DNA of 18,079 bases from Bacteroidota bacterium (GCA_017860395.1 JAGDMC010000028.1:1-18079); one strand, 5' to 3'; shown: positions 1 to 7,214, numbered from the stretch's first letter. Translations and numbers: made by a program. Notes: generated by a model not told the origin, from the sequence alone.

Positions 1-128
1 ATACTTCTTCCCGATGTTGAATCGACAACCATTCCTGTAATCGTAATCTTTGGATTATCAGCTTTTTGAGCAATAAGATTTGCTGCGAAAAGAATAAACA
101 GGCATGTTAGAAAAAATAATTTCTTCAT
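1..128 (-). CDS. N-terminus of an exported protein, possibly an outer-membrane receptor (partial)
   Basis: Only the first 42 codons lie in the window; the gene runs off the left edge. They begin at an ATG with two lysines, followed by a hydrophobic core and an A-N-L-I-A-Q end that looks like a signal peptidase I site near residue 21. The mature protein opens with a stretch containing ITITGMVVDSTSG, which resembles the first strand of a carboxypeptidase-regulatory-like (CarboxypepD_reg) domain, common at the N-terminus of Bacteroidota TonB-dependent receptors and outer-membrane beta-barrel proteins. That family reading rests on about 13 residues and is an inference; export is much safer. It lies downstream of the second YceI-like gene on the same strand, with a 136-bp gap, so it may have its own promoter. 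Confidence 0.55.
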   Translation of the reverse strand, partial: MKKLFFLTCLFILFAANLIAQKADNPKITITGMVVDSTSGRS

Positions 129-264
129 TTTTAACCTTTTAATTTTTTTTTAAATAATGCTGGTTGTGTAGGTAGGTGAGGGCCAGGGCTTCCAGGGTTT
201 TATATTGGATTAAAGTGCCCCGCAATTTCCGTGCCTATTTTTTATTTAAAAAAATAAAAATGCT

Positions 265-864
265 TTATAATGAAATTATTGCAACGATGTGAAGATTAAT
301 TTCTATCCATTCGCTTGTTTTTACCATTCCCATCATTTCTACCGGAGGGGTTAGCCCAAAGTCGCGTATGCTTAAGCGCATTTTTCCGTCGGCATACCGC
401 ATACCGTTTTCCAGTCTGGATGAGAACGGGATATAGTATTGCTTTGTTACTCCGGTAATTGTAATGTTTAAGAATGCTTTTCCATTGATAGAATTTGTGC
501 CGGGAATTGTGGAGAGTATCTCCAGATTATTTAACTGAATGTCCAGAACAGGATACGTTTCCGACTTTATTAGCTTTAAAAAGCCATTTAGTGCGATTCT
601 GTTGGTTGATGTGAAATTTTTTACCTCCAGTGCAAGTCTGTTTTGACTCAGACTAATTTTATTCTGATTTTGCTGATATGTGAAATTGAACAATTTCCCC
701 GGGAATTTATCTCCCGGCAAAACAAGTTTGAATTTAGAAATATTGGTAGATCCGAATATCGTAAGCGAACTGCTGTTGTCCAGTTCAAGCCGGGTTTGCG
801 TTTGAGCACTTGAAACAGAGAAAGCGGCTAAAACAAAAATTATGACAGCAAAAAGTCTCTTCAT
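265..864 (-). CDS. YceI-like exported protein (divergent copy)
   Basis: This 199-residue protein has a signal peptide (residues 1 to about 20, ending S-S-A-Q) and then a single YceI-like lipocalin fold. Support comes from the ITGVTK strand near residue 137 and the C-terminal pattern MRLSIRDFGLTPP followed by a hydrophobic strand, both matching the complete YceI gene two positions upstream (LTGNLIIAGVTK and LKMTDFKMKPP). The usual GTSTLHDW motif near the mature N-terminus is degenerate here (GSTNISKFKL), so this is a diverged paralogue. YceI proteins are small beta-barrel proteins, some of which bind polyisoprenoids in the periplasm; the ligand here is unknown. The start codon lies only about 14 bases past the T-tract of a strong terminator hairpin, so expression depends on read-through or on a start site within that hairpin region. 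Confidence 0.8.
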   Translation of the reverse strand: MKRLFAVIIFVLAAFSVSSAQTQTRLELDNSSSLTIFGSTNISKFKLVLPGDKFPGKLFNFTYQQNQNKISLSQNRLALEVKNFTSTNRIALNGFLKLIKSETYPVLDIQLNNLEILSTIPGTNSINGKAFLNITITGVTKQYYIPFSSRLENGMRYADGKMRLSIRDFGLTPPVEMMGMVKTSEWIEINLHIVAIISL

Positions 865-876
865 CTTTTAATTCTG

Positions 877-914
877 TAAAAAAAACCGGTAAGAGCGATA
901 CTCTTACCGGTTTG
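877..914 (-). terminator. Rho-independent terminator after the outer-membrane beta-barrel gene
   Basis: A perfect 13-bp stem (883-895 pairing with 901-913) closes a 5-base loop, with arms reading AACCGGTAAGAG and CTCTTACCGGTT. On the minus strand it is followed by a run of eight T. It starts about 20 bases after the stop codon of the beta-barrel gene and ends just before the start codon of the next YceI-like gene. The stem is nearly symmetric and could fold on either strand, but the T-tract marks it as a minus-strand terminator or attenuator. Confidence 0.85.
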
Positions 915-932
915 CAATAAATATACCAATAA

Positions 933-2192
933 TTAGAATCCAACAACTGCCTCAATAACAAGGCCATTGAATTTTCCGCCATTGCGAAGGTCTGTTGAGA
1001 CAAAACCATTATAGTTCTGACTCACATACTCTGCTTTTGCCATGATGTTTTTAGTCACGAACCAGCCACCACTCACGGCAACTCTGTTAATATTTACATC
1101 TGCACCACCCACTGTGCTTGATACTTTGTTATAACGGCCACCAAGCCAGAAGTTGTCCGATTTTCCAAATCTGTAAACAAGGTCGGTTGCAAACTGATTT
1201 GCAGAGCGCTCAATCTGCTCGCTTTTAGAACGACCTTTAGCTGTTTCAATAGTTGTAAACCACTCAAGACCTCCAACTTTCAGGAAGACGTTACCCATTA
1301 CAGCACCAATTTTGTCGGTAAAGCCGGGATTGAAACGACCTGAAAATGCAGTAGAAGTTGTGAGAGCGTTGTCCATTACACCAAAATAGTGTGAACCGGA
1401 GCGGTCGCCGCCATAAAGAGTATTTGCAATTGATCCGGCAGTGTAGTAACCCGAACCGGTAATGCGGAGACGAACCAAATCGCTTAGCTGTTTATCATAA
1501 CCAATCTTGCCAATAAAAGCAGGATGGCTTTTTCCATCGCTTCCCCCTGCATAAACGACACCTTTGGCGATATCACCTTTGATCTTGCCATTGGTCATCG
1601 CAACAACGGCGAGGAATCCTTTGCTTTGTACGTCAATTTCGGCACCAATTTCTGTTGCAAACTCATCCATAATATAGTTTTCCACGAATGGGTTGTAAAT
1701 TGAGTTACCGTTGTCCGACCTGCGGAAGTGAGCATCGCCGTAGTTAACTTCCATGTGACCTACTTTAATAGTAGTATATTCCATTACTTTGTCAAGAAGA
1801 GCACTCTTCAGGAAAGGGAGCTTGTCAAACTGGATATAGCCGCCTTTAACCCAGGTCTCATTGTGGTGACGGGAAGAAAGGTAAAGTGTCATATTAAGTG
1901 TTACTCCATCGGCCAGAAATGCATCAAGATAAAGGTTTGCATTTGCTGTGTTAAAACCGGAAGTGATGGCAACAAGGCCCGGGGTAGCAGTAGATGTGCT
2001 GCTGTGGCTCAGTGTCTGGAAAGACTGAGTAAAACTGCCTCCGAATTTGAGTTTTAGTTTGTCAAATTTAGCAAGGTTCTCTTTTTTAGTTTCAAACCCA
2101 TTAATTCCGGACTTGTCATAGGGGCGAACCTGAGAAAATGCCGTACTACTCATAAAGAGTACAGCAAGAAGTGTAATAATTGTTTTGTTCAT
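933..2192 (-). CDS. Outer-membrane beta-barrel (porin-like) protein
   Basis: This 419-residue protein has a clear signal peptide (residues 1-21, ending S-T-A-F-S-Q) and then a long run of alternating amphipathic strands rich in Gly, Tyr, Phe and Asn with no hydrophobic helices. It ends in a terminal phenylalanine (EAVVGF), the usual C-terminal signature for insertion by the BAM complex. Residues around 110-170 (LYLSSRHHNETWVKGGYIQF, then KVGHMEVNYGDAHFRRSDNG) look like porin strands and loops. I recognise the architecture but not a named family or substrate. It follows the first YceI-like gene by 18 bp, with no room for a separate promoter, and is closed by a strong hairpin terminator, so it is probably the last gene of the rrf2-yceI-porin transcript. 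Confidence 0.75.
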   Translation of the reverse strand: MNKTIITLLAVLFMSSTAFSQVRPYDKSGINGFETKKENLAKFDKLKLKFGGSFTQSFQTLSHSSTSTATPGLVAITSGFNTANANLYLDAFLADGVTLNMTLYLSSRHHNETWVKGGYIQFDKLPFLKSALLDKVMEYTTIKVGHMEVNYGDAHFRRSDNGNSIYNPFVENYIMDEFATEIGAEIDVQSKGFLAVVAMTNGKIKGDIAKGVVYAGGSDGKSHPAFIGKIGYDKQLSDLVRLRITGSGYYTAGSIANTLYGGDRSGSHYFGVMDNALTTSTAFSGRFNPGFTDKIGAVMGNVFLKVGGLEWFTTIETAKGRSKSEQIERSANQFATDLVYRFGKSDNFWLGGRYNKVSSTVGGADVNINRVAVSGGWFVTKNIMAKAEYVSQNYNGFVSTDLRNGGKFNGLVIEAVVGF

Positions 2193-2210
2193 GTTTGGTT
2201 ATAATTTTTG

Positions 2211-2807
2211 TTAGTTAGTAGCTGCTAAATTCTGAGCCGGAACATTAACGTCTAATTTAATTGTAACGGCATCGCCGGATCTTATTGTTCCCAGCAGAGC
2301 AGTAGGGGGCTTCATTTTAAAATCGGTCATTTTCAACGGCACACTTACGGAAAGCTGATACCCGCCTGTCGCTGTCTTTTTGCCTGTAGATTTAAAAGTA
2401 ATTTTTTTAGTCACACCTGCAATAATCAGGTTTCCTGTCAATGTAACCTGTACATCTGAACCGGAAACAACCGGAGTTGCAGGTTCAGTCATTTGAAAAA
2501 CTATTGAAGGATATTTGTCTGAATTAAAAGCTTCGTATGTCTTTTTATCCATTAGCTTTTCTCCGCTCTTTATAGACAGAACCGGAATCTTAACAGATAA
2601 AGATTGAATTTCGCTTGTTTTACTCATTGCAAACTCACCTGTAATCTGATCTGTCTTGGATTCCCAGTCATGAAGAGTTGATGTGCCTAAAATTCTTGCC
2701 GTAGTAGTGAATGTATTTGTTTTTGTGCTCTGGGCATTTACATTCCCTGCTGTAGTGAAAATGATGCCTGCAAGAAGCAGCATGAAATACTTTGTTGTTA
2801 ATTTCAT
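2211..2807 (-). CDS. YceI family exported protein
   Basis: The protein is 198 residues from the preferred ATG at 2807. An upstream start at 2834 would overlap the rrf2 gene and put nine polar residues before the signal peptide, so the internal ATG, which begins MKLTTKYFMLLLAG, is chosen. The signal peptide ends near N-V-N-A-Q. The YceI domain fills the rest: GTSTLHDWESK early in the mature protein, a DKKTYEAFNSDKYP segment in the middle, LIIAGVTKKITF, and the C-terminal LKMTDFKMKPPTALLGTI. YceI proteins form a lipocalin-like barrel that can hold polyisoprenoid lipids, and are often induced under envelope, acid or redox stress. The gene starts 7 bp after the rrf2 stop, so co-transcription and control by that regulator are likely. 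Confidence 0.9.
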   Translation of the reverse strand: MKLTTKYFMLLLAGIIFTTAGNVNAQSTKTNTFTTTARILGTSTLHDWESKTDQITGEFAMSKTSEIQSLSVKIPVLSIKSGEKLMDKKTYEAFNSDKYPSIVFQMTEPATPVVSGSDVQVTLTGNLIIAGVTKKITFKSTGKKTATGGYQLSVSVPLKMTDFKMKPPTALLGTIRSGDAVTIKLDVNVPAQNLAATN

Positions 2808-2814
2808 CTTTGTA

Positions 2815-3222
2815 TTATTTATCGTTTCTTTCAATTATTTGAGCGATGGTCTTTCTTGACAACATCTCTTTATATTCTTTTTTTACTTCAATCCAGTAGT
2901 CTCTTGACAGACAGTTTTTGGACCGATCGCAAAACCCCATGTCGTTAATACAATCTACAATTACTATGGGTTCAAATGCTGTATATACATCATATACTGT
3001 TATCTCTTCTGGTTTTCGGGTAAGTTTAAACCCGCTTCCCTTTCCTTTTGCATGGGAAATAATTCCTTTAAGTTTCAATGAAGAAATAATACTGTCAAGG
3101 TACTTAAGAGAAATTTCCTGGTTAATTGCAATGTCTTTTTGCAATACTCCGCCCGGGTCATTAGAACTGGCAATCTCAATTACGGCCCTTAATCCATAGC
3201 GTATTTTTGTATTAATTTTCAT
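2815..3222 (-). CDS. Rrf2-family transcriptional regulator, probable Fe-S sensor
   Basis: This 135-residue protein begins MKINTKIRYGLRAVIEIA, the standard opening of the Rrf2 winged-helix domain, followed by a recognition-helix region (IAINQEISLKYLDSIISSLK) and a wing (HAKGKGSGFKLTR). Three cysteines sit at residues 91, 98 and 104. Known cluster-binding relatives such as IscR use cysteines 92, 98 and 104, so ligation of an Fe-S cluster is a reasonable inference; the spacing here is C-x6-C-x5-C rather than C-x5-C-x5-C, and IscR's histidine ligand position (107) is arginine. It is the first gene of a minus-strand run with a YceI-like and a porin-like gene. A perfect inverted repeat at 3259-3280 next to its -7 box suggests autoregulation. 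The effector (Fe-S status, NO or other redox signal) cannot be read from sequence. Confidence 0.88.
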   Translation of the reverse strand: MKINTKIRYGLRAVIEIASSNDPGGVLQKDIAINQEISLKYLDSIISSLKLKGIISHAKGKGSGFKLTRKPEEITVYDVYTAFEPIVIVDCINDMGFCDRSKNCLSRDYWIEVKKEYKEMLSRKTIAQIIERNDK

Positions 3223-3242
3223 AGTTCTGAAGTTTTTCGCGA

Positions 3243-3250
3243 CAAAAATA
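3243..3250 (-). promoter_or_regulatory. Candidate -7 element for the rrf2-yceI-porin transcript
   Basis: The minus strand reads TATTTTTG, a match to the Bacteroidota -7 consensus TAnnTTTG, 20 bases before the rrf2 start codon. No clear TTG is seen at the expected -33 position, where an inverted repeat lies instead. The position is plausible but the region is AT-rich, so chance matches are possible. Confidence 0.45.
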
Positions 3251-3258
3251 GTAAAAAA

Positions 3259-3280
3259 TACAAATCCTATAACATTTGTA
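3259..3280. promoter_or_regulatory. Inverted repeat, candidate Rrf2 operator
   Basis: The sequence TACAAAT, eight bases, then ATTTGTA forms a perfect 7-bp dyad. It ends 8 bp upstream of the rrf2 -7 box, placing it over the -7/-33 spacer where a bound dimer would block transcription. Rrf2 proteins are dimers that bind AT-rich dyads, so autoregulation is a natural reading. No binding evidence is available. Confidence 0.45.
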
Positions 3281-3416
3281 GTCTTATATTGTTAATATTT
3301 TGCAGTAAGAAATAAAATAAAACACTATTCAATAATCATTAAAATTCAGAAAATCAGTAATTTTAAGGGAATTCTAAAACAATTTTCAATCAATCATTAT
3401 GCTTCAATTTTTTTTA

Positions 3417-3424
3417 TAAATTTG
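3417..3424 (+). promoter_or_regulatory. Candidate -7 element for the GH97 gene
   Basis: TAAATTTG matches TAnnTTTG and lies 41 bases before the chosen ATG at 3466. No convincing -33 TTG was found at the right distance. Confidence 0.4.
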
Positions 3425-3465
3425 CATTTGTTCGGTTGAATAGTCTTTCATTAATAAACAAACAA

Positions 3466-5577
3466 ATGAAAATAAAGATTAAACTGTTAGGAATATTGTG
3501 TTTTTTATTGTCCTTCAACTTGAATTCAGGGGCACAGCAGATTTCATCACCAAACGGGAACCTGATACTCAAAATAAACTCCGAAAACGGGTCGGTTTTA
3601 TATGAATTGAGTTATAAGGGTAAGAATGTAATATTACCCAGCAAGTTGGGAGTTGAAGCTGATGGCTTCTCAATGAGCGGCGATTTCTCGATAAAAGGGT
3701 TTAAAAATATTAAGGTAGACGAAAAGTGGAAACCTGTCTGGGGGCAGTACTCCGTAATCAGAAACAACTATAACGAAGTTGCTGTTGAATTGGTCCAGAG
3801 CGGGTTAAAGGCAAGGGAAATGATTGTCCGTTTTCGTTTGTTCAACGATGGGCTTGGCTTTCGGTACGAATTTCCTGAGCAGAAAAACCTGAATTATTTT
3901 ACACTTTTGAATGAAATCACCGAGTTCCGGCTTTCCGGGGACCACGTTGCATTCTGTATCCCCGGCGACTACGACACGAATGAATTTTCATATACTACGG
4001 CAAAAATTTCCGAAATATGCAAAGGGATGGACATTGCAGCCCGAAGCAAAGGATACGAATCCAAAGCAGAAGGTTATACAGTGCAAACTCCGCTTATGCT
4101 CAAATCTGCCGATGGAATTTATATAAATATTCATGAGGCAGCTTTGGTGAATTACGCCGGAATGCTTCTGAATGTAGACGATAAAAACTTTATGCTAAGC
4201 GCACACCTTACGCCCGACAAGCTTGGAAAGAAAGGATATCTTCAGGCTCCGTGCAATTCACCGTGGCGTACAGTAATTGTCAGCGATGATGCACGCGACA
4301 TACTGGCGTCACAGACAATCCTAAATCTCAATGAGCCGTGTGCCTATGAAGAGACATTCTGGATTAAGCCGGTTAAATATATAGGGGTGTGGTGGGAGAT
4401 GTTCACCGGAGGAGGAGCAACCTGGGCCTATTCCGATTTTTATAAGGCTAAACCCGGAGTTACGGATTATAGCAAACTCAAACCTAATGGAAAACATGCC
4501 GCAACTACGCAAAATGTAAAAAAATATATTGACTTTGCCTCCAGGCACGGCTTTGATGCAGTTTTAGTTGAAGGATGGAATGAGGGTTGGGAAGACTGGG
4601 CTTCATATCTTAAAGACCACCACTTCAGCTTCACTGCCCCGTACCCCGATTTTAATGTTAAGGAACTGCAGAAATATGCTGCCTCAAAGGGGGTAAAGGT
4701 TATGATGCATCATGAAACTTCCGCCAATGCATCCGATTATGAAAGACAAATGGACGAGGCATTTAAATTTATGAACGACAACGGTTATACCTCTGTAAAG
4801 ACAGGTTATGTGGGCTATATTATTCCACGCAGCGAATATCACTCGTCGCAATGGATGAATAACCACTATATATATGTAGCTAAAAGAGCTGCAGATTTTA
4901 AAATAATGATTAACAGTCATGAAGCGGTCCGCCCTACGGGCCTGTGCCGCACTTATCCAAACTGGCTGGCTCAGGAATCGGCAAGAGGTACCGAATTTGA
5001 ATCTATGGGAGGAAATGCCTGCGACCATACAACAATACTGCCTTTTACACGTCTTATGGGCGGTCCTATGGATTATACGCCCGGTATATTCCAGACAGAC
5101 TTATCGTATTATAAAGGCAACAAGCCCGATCAAAAGGTTCATACCACCCTTGTAAAACAGCTTGCATTATACGTAACAATGCCTGGCCCTCTCCAGATGG
5201 CTGCGGATCTTCCTCAAAACTACGAACGGTTTTTAGATGCATTTCAGTTTATAAAAGATGTGGCAGTTGACTGGGATAACAGCTGGTATCTGGAAGCAGA
5301 ACCCGGCGACTTTATAACTGTTGCCAGAAAAGCAAAAGGAAAGGATGAGTGGTTTGTGGGCGGTATTACCGATGAAAATCCAAGAACAGCAAATATAGAT
5401 TGTTCGTTTTTGCCAAAGGGTAAAAGTTTTACTGCAACAATTTATGAAGACGGAAAAGATGCCCATTGGGATAAAAATCCTCAGAGTTATAACATCAGGA
5501 AAATTACCGTTAATTGTAACACTCTTCTTAAAATCAATCTCGCTTCCAGCGGGGGAGTGGCTGTAAGTATCAGATAG
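3466..5577 (+). CDS. Glycoside hydrolase family 97, SusB-like (inverting) alpha-glucosidase
   Basis: The protein is 703 residues from the ATG at 3466. An in-frame TTG at 3436 would add ten residues ahead of the signal peptide and lies close to a probable -7 box. The signal peptide ends near L-N-S-G-A-Q. An N-terminal GH97 sandwich domain (about 22-280) is followed by the catalytic barrel (about 300-590) and a C-terminal domain ending GGVAVSIR. Glutamates E417 (HHETS), E486 (HEAVRPTG) and E510 (TEFESMGG) have the same spacing, 69 and 24 residues, as the base and acid glutamates 439, 508 and 532 that I recall for SusB. The strand carrying the aspartate nucleophile in retaining GH97 enzymes has no Asp here (VKTGYVG). 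This predicts an inverting, calcium-dependent exo-alpha-glucosidase in the periplasm. There are no SusC/SusD genes beside it. Confidence 0.93.
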   Translation: MKIKIKLLGILCFLLSFNLNSGAQQISSPNGNLILKINSENGSVLYELSYKGKNVILPSKLGVEADGFSMSGDFSIKGFKNIKVDEKWKPVWGQYSVIRNNYNEVAVELVQSGLKAREMIVRFRLFNDGLGFRYEFPEQKNLNYFTLLNEITEFRLSGDHVAFCIPGDYDTNEFSYTTAKISEICKGMDIAARSKGYESKAEGYTVQTPLMLKSADGIYINIHEAALVNYAGMLLNVDDKNFMLSAHLTPDKLGKKGYLQAPCNSPWRTVIVSDDARDILASQTILNLNEPCAYEETFWIKPVKYIGVWWEMFTGGGATWAYSDFYKAKPGVTDYSKLKPNGKHAATTQNVKKYIDFASRHGFDAVLVEGWNEGWEDWASYLKDHHFSFTAPYPDFNVKELQKYAASKGVKVMMHHETSANASDYERQMDEAFKFMNDNGYTSVKTGYVGYIIPRSEYHSSQWMNNHYIYVAKRAADFKIMINSHEAVRPTGLCRTYPNWLAQESARGTEFESMGGNACDHTTILPFTRLMGGPMDYTPGIFQTDLSYYKGNKPDQKVHTTLVKQLALYVTMPGPLQMAADLPQNYERFLDAFQFIKDVAVDWDNSWYLEAEPGDFITVARKAKGKDEWFVGGITDENPRTANIDCSFLPKGKSFTATIYEDGKDAHWDKNPQSYNIRKITVNCNTLLKINLASSGGVAVSIR

Positions 5578-5632
5578 ACCGATAAACTTTATGGGCTTCC
5601 GGTTGTTTTGATTGTATTAAAAACACCAACCC

Positions 5633-6193
5633 ATGAAAAAAATTAATTTAATATTTACAGCCATTGTATCCATGTTTTTTGGACAGAAAATGGTTGCGCA
5701 GGATAACCCGGTTACACCTCCGGTAGATTTTTATTCGCTCTCGTTTAAAACAATAACAGGAGAAACGTTCAAATTTAACCAGCTCAAAGGCAAGAAAGTT
5801 CTCATCGTAAATACTGCTTCAAAATGCGGCTTTACACCACAGTTTAAGGATCTTGAAGCTCTTTCGGAGCAATACGGGAACTCTCTGGTTGTAATAGGTT
5901 TCCCTTCAAACGACTTTATGAATCAGGACCCGGGAACAAATGAGGAAATTAAGTCTTTTTGCGAAGTAAACTATGGAGTGACCTTCCAGATGATGGATAA
6001 GTCTTCAGTTAAGGGGAAAAACAAAAACATTGTTTTCGCATGGTTAACCGATAAATCCAAAAACGGATGGAACGAAAAAGAACCGGCATGGAATTTTTCT
6101 AAATATCTGATTGACGAAAAAGGCAGACTTATTGGCCATTTCTCTTCTAAAGTAAAACCTATGGATGACGAGATTATCTCCAAACTCAAATAA
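5633..6193 (+). CDS. Exported thiol (cysteine) glutathione peroxidase family protein
   Basis: The protein has 186 residues. A signal peptide or membrane anchor covers residues 1 to about 22 (ending K-M-V-A-Q). The peroxidase domain follows: the peroxidatic cysteine is C65 in NTASKCGFTPQF, a second cysteine C110 sits in EIKSFCEVNYGVTF where thioredoxin-dependent family members have the resolving cysteine, and W153-N154 form the WNF motif. The catalytic-tetrad glutamine, usually in PCNQF, is replaced by aspartate (PSNDF, D94). Cysteine GPx proteins with a resolving cysteine usually take electrons from thioredoxin-like partners rather than glutathione, so the natural role is probably periplasmic hydroperoxide reduction. 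It sits 55 bp behind the GH97 gene on the same strand; whether it has its own promoter is unclear. Confidence 0.9.
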   Translation: MKKINLIFTAIVSMFFGQKMVAQDNPVTPPVDFYSLSFKTITGETFKFNQLKGKKVLIVNTASKCGFTPQFKDLEALSEQYGNSLVVIGFPSNDFMNQDPGTNEEIKSFCEVNYGVTFQMMDKSSVKGKNKNIVFAWLTDKSKNGWNEKEPAWNFSKYLIDEKGRLIGHFSSKVKPMDDEIISKLK

Positions 6194-6213
6194 CCAGTAA
6201 CAGTAACCGGAAA

Positions 6214-7065
6214 TTATTTCTGGCTCTTAAAAGATTGGGACATGAATTTCTCTCCCACTTTATCCCTGTAGCTTTTAGATACGGGGATATCTTTTTCCCC
6301 TTCGGCATCAAGTTCAAGGAAAAGCCCGTCCCTCTCCCTTCTCATCACCTTAACCCTGCCAAAGTTTACAAGAAATGACCGGTGACACCTTTCCACGGGA
6401 GTATCTGCAAATTGAGACTCAAGGTTTTTCAGAGTATTTCTCAAAAGGTATCTCTTTACCTTACCATTTGCTGCATAGTGAATCACTACATAGTTATCGT
6501 CCGACTCCAGATATAGAAGTTCCCGGCTTTGTACAGAGAGTCTTAGGATCCCTTTTTCGTCCGTGAAAGAATAATTATTAGGAAGGTTCTCTTCTTCCGG
6601 TTCGTTCTGTTCTATGTTTTCAAGTTTTTTCTTACTCTCTTCCCATCCGAAATAAAACCAAAGAGTGATGTATGGCAACAGAAGCACCAGCGCAGTGTTC
6701 ACCGTTGACGATTTAAATGTGGCAACGATATCTTTTCCGTCGTTTACATTCAGTGACAGGGTGTATATGGTATAGAACAAAGACATGCAAACAATCTCAA
6801 GCAATACCCACATAAAATATTTCACATATGATATAGGCCACTTTTTGCTGAAATAGTACATTATCACCCGGCTGATGACAACAACCAGAACTCCGGTAAG
6901 AATTATTGGCGCAGAATAAAGGAAAAATTTAAAATCGGAAACAACGTACCAGTTTTTTGAGCCGAATGGTTTATAGATATTAATAAACGCAAGAGCGAAT
7001 GCTGCTGTGAAAAACACCAGCCGGAAAATATTCCTTTTTGAGTTTATATATGAGGGTATCGTCAT
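6214..7065 (-). CDS. Membrane-anchored LytTR-family DNA-binding regulator
   Basis: This 283-residue protein has four predicted membrane helices at about 13-30, 46-66, 82-104 and 121-141. An acidic linker (EQNEPEEENLP) leads to a C-terminal LytTR DNA-binding domain at about 172-277, shown by VQSRELLYLESDDNYVVIHY, LRNTLKNLESQF, the CHRSFLVNFGRVK motif and the final PVSKSYRDKV. LytTR proteins bind direct repeats on one helix face; membrane-bound forms without a receiver domain are common in Bacteroidota and may sense envelope signals directly. The gene is divergent from the hydrolase-like gene at 7215, and three phased direct repeats lie between them, so self-control and control of the neighbour are both plausible. 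It converges on the glutathione peroxidase gene with a 20-bp gap. Confidence 0.92.
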   Translation of the reverse strand: MTIPSYINSKRNIFRLVFFTAAFALAFINIYKPFGSKNWYVVSDFKFFLYSAPIILTGVLVVVISRVIMYYFSKKWPISYVKYFMWVLLEIVCMSLFYTIYTLSLNVNDGKDIVATFKSSTVNTALVLLLPYITLWFYFGWEESKKKLENIEQNEPEEENLPNNYSFTDEKGILRLSVQSRELLYLESDDNYVVIHYAANGKVKRYLLRNTLKNLESQFADTPVERCHRSFLVNFGRVKVMRRERDGLFLELDAEGEKDIPVSKSYRDKVGEKFMSQSFKSQK

Positions 7066-7072
7066 TTAAATG

Positions 7073-7080
7073 CAAATGTA
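7073..7080 (-). promoter_or_regulatory. Candidate -7 element for the LytTR gene
   Basis: The minus strand reads TACATTTG, matching TAnnTTTG, ending only 7 bases before the start codon. Used as such it would give a nearly leaderless transcript. No good -33 TTG is present, but the nearest of the phased repeats begins 11 bp upstream, so an activator could substitute. Confidence 0.35.
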
Positions 7081-7090
7081 ATTAAAATTT

Positions 7091-7139
7091 ATTGACCCCA
7101 TATATGCGAATTTCACCCCTCTAATGGATATTCCACCCA
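7091..7139. promoter_or_regulatory. Three direct repeats with a 20-bp period, candidate LytTR operator
   Basis: ATTGACCCC begins at 7091, TTTCACCCC at 7111 and TTCCACCCA at 7131, giving the shared core nTTnACCC or a close variant, exactly 20 bp apart, about two helical turns. LytTR regulators characteristically bind two or more short direct repeats spaced 21-22 bp centre to centre. The block lies between the LytTR gene and the divergent hydrolase-like gene. The third copy differs from the first two at the second to fourth bases. Confidence 0.45.
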
Positions 7140-7214
7140 TTTGGGGCATCGATTAAACCATTTTTTCATCAGAGATTGGTTTCTGCTCTTTATTTGCAAA
7201 AAAAAGGGATAAAG

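Noticed and set aside
183..197. Short direct repeat CCAGGG-CTT-CCAGGG in the gap after the left-edge gene
   Set aside because: Only two 6-base copies without context; within chance expectation.
239..260. All-A/T inverted repeat (9-bp arms, 4-base loop) just after the second YceI-like gene
   Set aside because: The stem has no G-C pairs and lies in a homopolymer-rich stretch, so it would be too weak for a dependable terminator.
1728..2057. Plus-strand open frame of 109 codons opposite the beta-barrel gene
   Set aside because: No start context or family pattern; lies within a well-supported gene on the other strand.
6207..6223. Weak hairpin between the convergent peroxidase and LytTR genes
   Set aside because: A 7-bp stem with one mismatch, no T-tract, and overlap with the LytTR coding end; not supportable as a terminator.
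7151..7160. A possible fourth repeat (ATTAAACCA) in the LytTR array
   Set aside because: It is out of phase by one base and lacks the ACCC core.
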